This document shows, piece by piece, positions 13,090 to 14,516 of a stretch of 14,516 bases of DNA. The DNA is from Candidatus Komeilibacteria bacterium RIFCSPHIGHO2_01_FULL_52_14 (GTDB taxonomy: Bacteria; Patescibacteriota; Patescibacteriia; UBA1558; 2-01-FULL-52-15). Position numbers and translations under genes: made by a program. The notes beneath the pieces were generated by a model that was not told the DNA's origin, searched no databases, and worked only from the letters and a program-made list of their open reading frames with translations. The DNA lies in the NCBI GenBank assembly GCA_001818365.1, contig MHKK01000015.1:50784-65299 (forward strand), in the 5' to 3' direction. How positions within the stretch are numbered: the stretch's first letter is position 1; each line of letters begins with the position of its first letter.

Positions 13090-14127
13090 ATGACGGTAGT
13101 GATACCCATTCAAAAGAAGAACATACTCGTTTTGGGCGGGGCAGGTTTTATCGGCTCCCATTTATGCGAGCTGTTGCTTCGCAGAGGCGATAATGTCATA
13201 TGTCTCGATAATTTCATCACATCGGATGTCGAGAACATCAAGATGATGCTTGAGTTTCCGAATTTCGAGTTTATCCGGCATGATATTACGACCGACATGG
13301 ATTTCGGGAAGGAACCTGGTTTGAGAAAATTCAAGGTTCATATCAACGGTGTGCAGGAAATCTATAATTTGGCATGCCCCACGTCGCCGTCCGATTACAC
13401 CAGCTTGCCGATCGAAACGGCACTTGCGAATTCGCAAGGCGTGCGGATCTCTCTCGAGCTTGCCAAAAAGTACAAGGCACGATATCTTTTGACGTCTTCA
13501 TCGGCCGTCTACGGTCCTGCACCTGAAGACACGAACATCATCAGTGAAAATTATCTGGGACGTGTCAATTTCATTGGACCGCGCGCATGCTATAACGAAG
13601 GGAAGCGTTTTGCCGAGATGCTCACTTCGACCTATCGTGAGTATTTCAAGCTTGACGTTCGCACCGCTCGCGTATTTACAACCTATGGACCACGGATGAT
13701 GAAAAATAGCGGGCGGATCATTCCGGACATAATAAATAACGCTCTGATGAATCAGGAGGTCGTCGTGCCCGGTGATGCGAGCACCGGTTCTTCGCTCTGC
13801 TTTGTTAAGGATACCGTCGAGGGGCTGCTTGCGCTCATGCACTCGGAAATTGATCATCCCGTGAATATTGGCAATGATAATTTTTATACCTATCACGACA
13901 TTACGGAAAAGGTGCGTTCCATGGTGAGCTCGACTTCCACGGTACGGTACGGTGAGAGCTTGCCGTTTTCCCATCATCAGGCTGTTCCTGACATTACGCT
14001 CGCAAAAGAAAAATTGAATTGGTTCCCTCTCGTCAACATCGACGAAGGACTCAAACAAACAATTGCATTCGCCAGATCAAACTATATCGGCAAGATCGAT
14101 ATGCGCCGATATCGCGCACAAGAGTAA
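13090..14127 (+). CDS. UXS-like NAD-dependent epimerase/dehydratase with altered active site
   Basis: This 345-residue extended SDR has the NAD motif GGAGFIG (16-22), EIYNLACPTSPSDY (90-103) and VNFIGPRACYNEGKR (159-173) with the catalytic Y168-x3-K172. It also has the tail PDITLAKEKLNWFP, all close to UDP-glucuronate decarboxylase (UXS). Three expected UXS residues differ: the catalytic Glu of TSEVYG is Ala139 (SSSAVYG), the QTRSF substrate-binding segment is STGSSLCF, and the Arg before PDI is Ala (HQAVPDI). It may therefore not be a decarboxylase; 4-epimerase, dehydratase or reductase activity on another nucleotide sugar is possible. It lies 27 bp after the GT2 gene and 14 bp before the GT4 gene, probably in one operon. 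No clear Shine-Dalgarno is present. Confidence 0.82.
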   Translation: MTVVIPIQKKNILVLGGAGFIGSHLCELLLRRGDNVICLDNFITSDVENIKMMLEFPNFEFIRHDITTDMDFGKEPGLRKFKVHINGVQEIYNLACPTSPSDYTSLPIETALANSQGVRISLELAKKYKARYLLTSSSAVYGPAPEDTNIISENYLGRVNFIGPRACYNEGKRFAEMLTSTYREYFKLDVRTARVFTTYGPRMMKNSGRIIPDIINNALMNQEVVVPGDASTGSSLCFVKDTVEGLLALMHSEIDHPVNIGNDNFYTYHDITEKVRSMVSSTSTVRYGESLPFSHHQAVPDITLAKEKLNWFPLVNIDEGLKQTIAFARSNYIGKIDMRRYRAQE

Positions 14128-14141
14128 TTCATCCGCTGCGT

Positions 14142-14516
14142 ATGCGCGTTCTCATCGCGGCCGGCATTTACCCACCGGACATCGGAGGACCTGCGACATA
14201 TGCATCGCAGCTGGCGGATTTTTTGTCCCTTCGCGGGCATACGGTTACCGTCGTATGCTATAGCGACGCAGGAGGCCGTGAGATTCAGGGTAGCTGCATC
14301 GTGCTCCGAATAGCACGGCGCGGGGGTCCTCTCGCGATCTATGTGAGGTATGCAAAAGAGATGCTTCGGGAAGCTGGACGGCACGATATACTGTACGCGC
14401 AGGGTCCTGTTGCAGGCGGCCTGCAGTCACTTTTAGCAGGGTTCTTATTCCGTAAGAAAGTAGTCGTGAAGGTAACCGGTGATTATGCCTGGGAGCGGGC
14501 TGCCGGCGGGTATGCG
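14142..14516 (+). CDS. GT4-type glycosyltransferase, 3' end outside window
   Basis: An open frame runs from ATG 14142 through the last base of the window (125 codons, no stop). It begins MRVLIAAGIYPPDIGGPATYA, the standard N-terminal glycine-rich acceptor and phosphate loop of GT4/GT1-fold (GT-B) transferases. It continues with an alternating Rossmann pattern (GHTVTVVCY, HDILYAQGP, VVVKVTGDYAWE). Only the N-terminal half of the first Rossmann domain is present, so the C-terminal donor-binding E-x7-E motif lies outside. The enzyme would add a sugar to the growing lipid-linked glycan in the cytoplasm. It starts 14 bp after the UXS-like gene without a Shine-Dalgarno and is probably co-transcribed. 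Donor and linkage are unknown. Confidence 0.85.
   Translation, partial: MRVLIAAGIYPPDIGGPATYASQLADFLSLRGHTVTVVCYSDAGGREIQGSCIVLRIARRGGPLAIYVRYAKEMLREAGRHDILYAQGPVAGGLQSLLAGFLFRKKVVVKVTGDYAWERAAGGYA

Overview
The window is a gene-dense stretch of a bacterial surface-glycan locus. It holds 15 protein genes, two of them cut by the window edges. Intergenic gaps run from overlaps to 79 bp, no gap reaches 300 bp, and I see no RNA genes, insertion sequences or CRISPR. TGA is a normal stop. Almost no start codon has a Shine-Dalgarno sequence, yet the promoters I can see are ordinary sigma-70 type. Tight packing, a subtilase with FG-GAP repeats, a GtrA/dolichyl-phosphate-glucosyltransferase-like pair and a stand-alone HisH/HisF pair all fit a Patescibacteria/CPR (Parcubacteria-like) genome. 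That assignment is inference, at moderate to low confidence.

Region 1 (1-5582, plus strand) looks like the end of a sugar-modification operon: a GNAT acetyltransferase (left end missing), a zinc-ribbon Nudix hydrolase, a GlmU-type left-handed beta-helix acyltransferase, a methyltransferase like those linked to pseudaminic acid, an SpsF-type cytidylyltransferase, and then an N-acetyl-sugar amidotransferase overlapped with hisH- and hisF-like genes. The last three should form an amidino-sugar machine: the HisH glutaminase frees ammonia, the HisF-like barrel channels it, and the amidotransferase uses it to turn an acetamido into an acetamidino group. The HisF-like protein has lost the catalytic Asp11 of histidine biosynthesis but keeps every ammonia-gate residue. 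With the methyltransferase and cytidylyltransferase next door, the likely product is a CMP-activated nonulosonic acid with an acetimidoyl, perhaps N-methylacetimidoyl, group. A strong intrinsic terminator closes the operon.

Region 2 (5564-7665, minus strand) is a two-gene unit: a WcaJ/WbaP-type initiating sugar-phosphate transferase and an RmlD-like reductase, translationally coupled (TAATG) and driven by a near-consensus promoter with a very short leader.

Region 3 (7745-14516, plus strand) holds an O-antigen ligase/polymerase-like membrane protein with a large soluble tail, a secreted subtilase with its own promoter and C-terminal FG-GAP repeats, a GtrA flippase-like protein overlapping an Alg5-like GT2, a UXS-like SDR that seems to lack the decarboxylase residues, and the start of a GT4 glycosyltransferase. 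Together the window covers sugar synthesis and activation, initiation on a lipid carrier, elongation, polymerisation or ligation, and lipid-linked side-chain sugar supply. A Wzx flippase and the nonulosonate synthase are absent and may lie outside the window.
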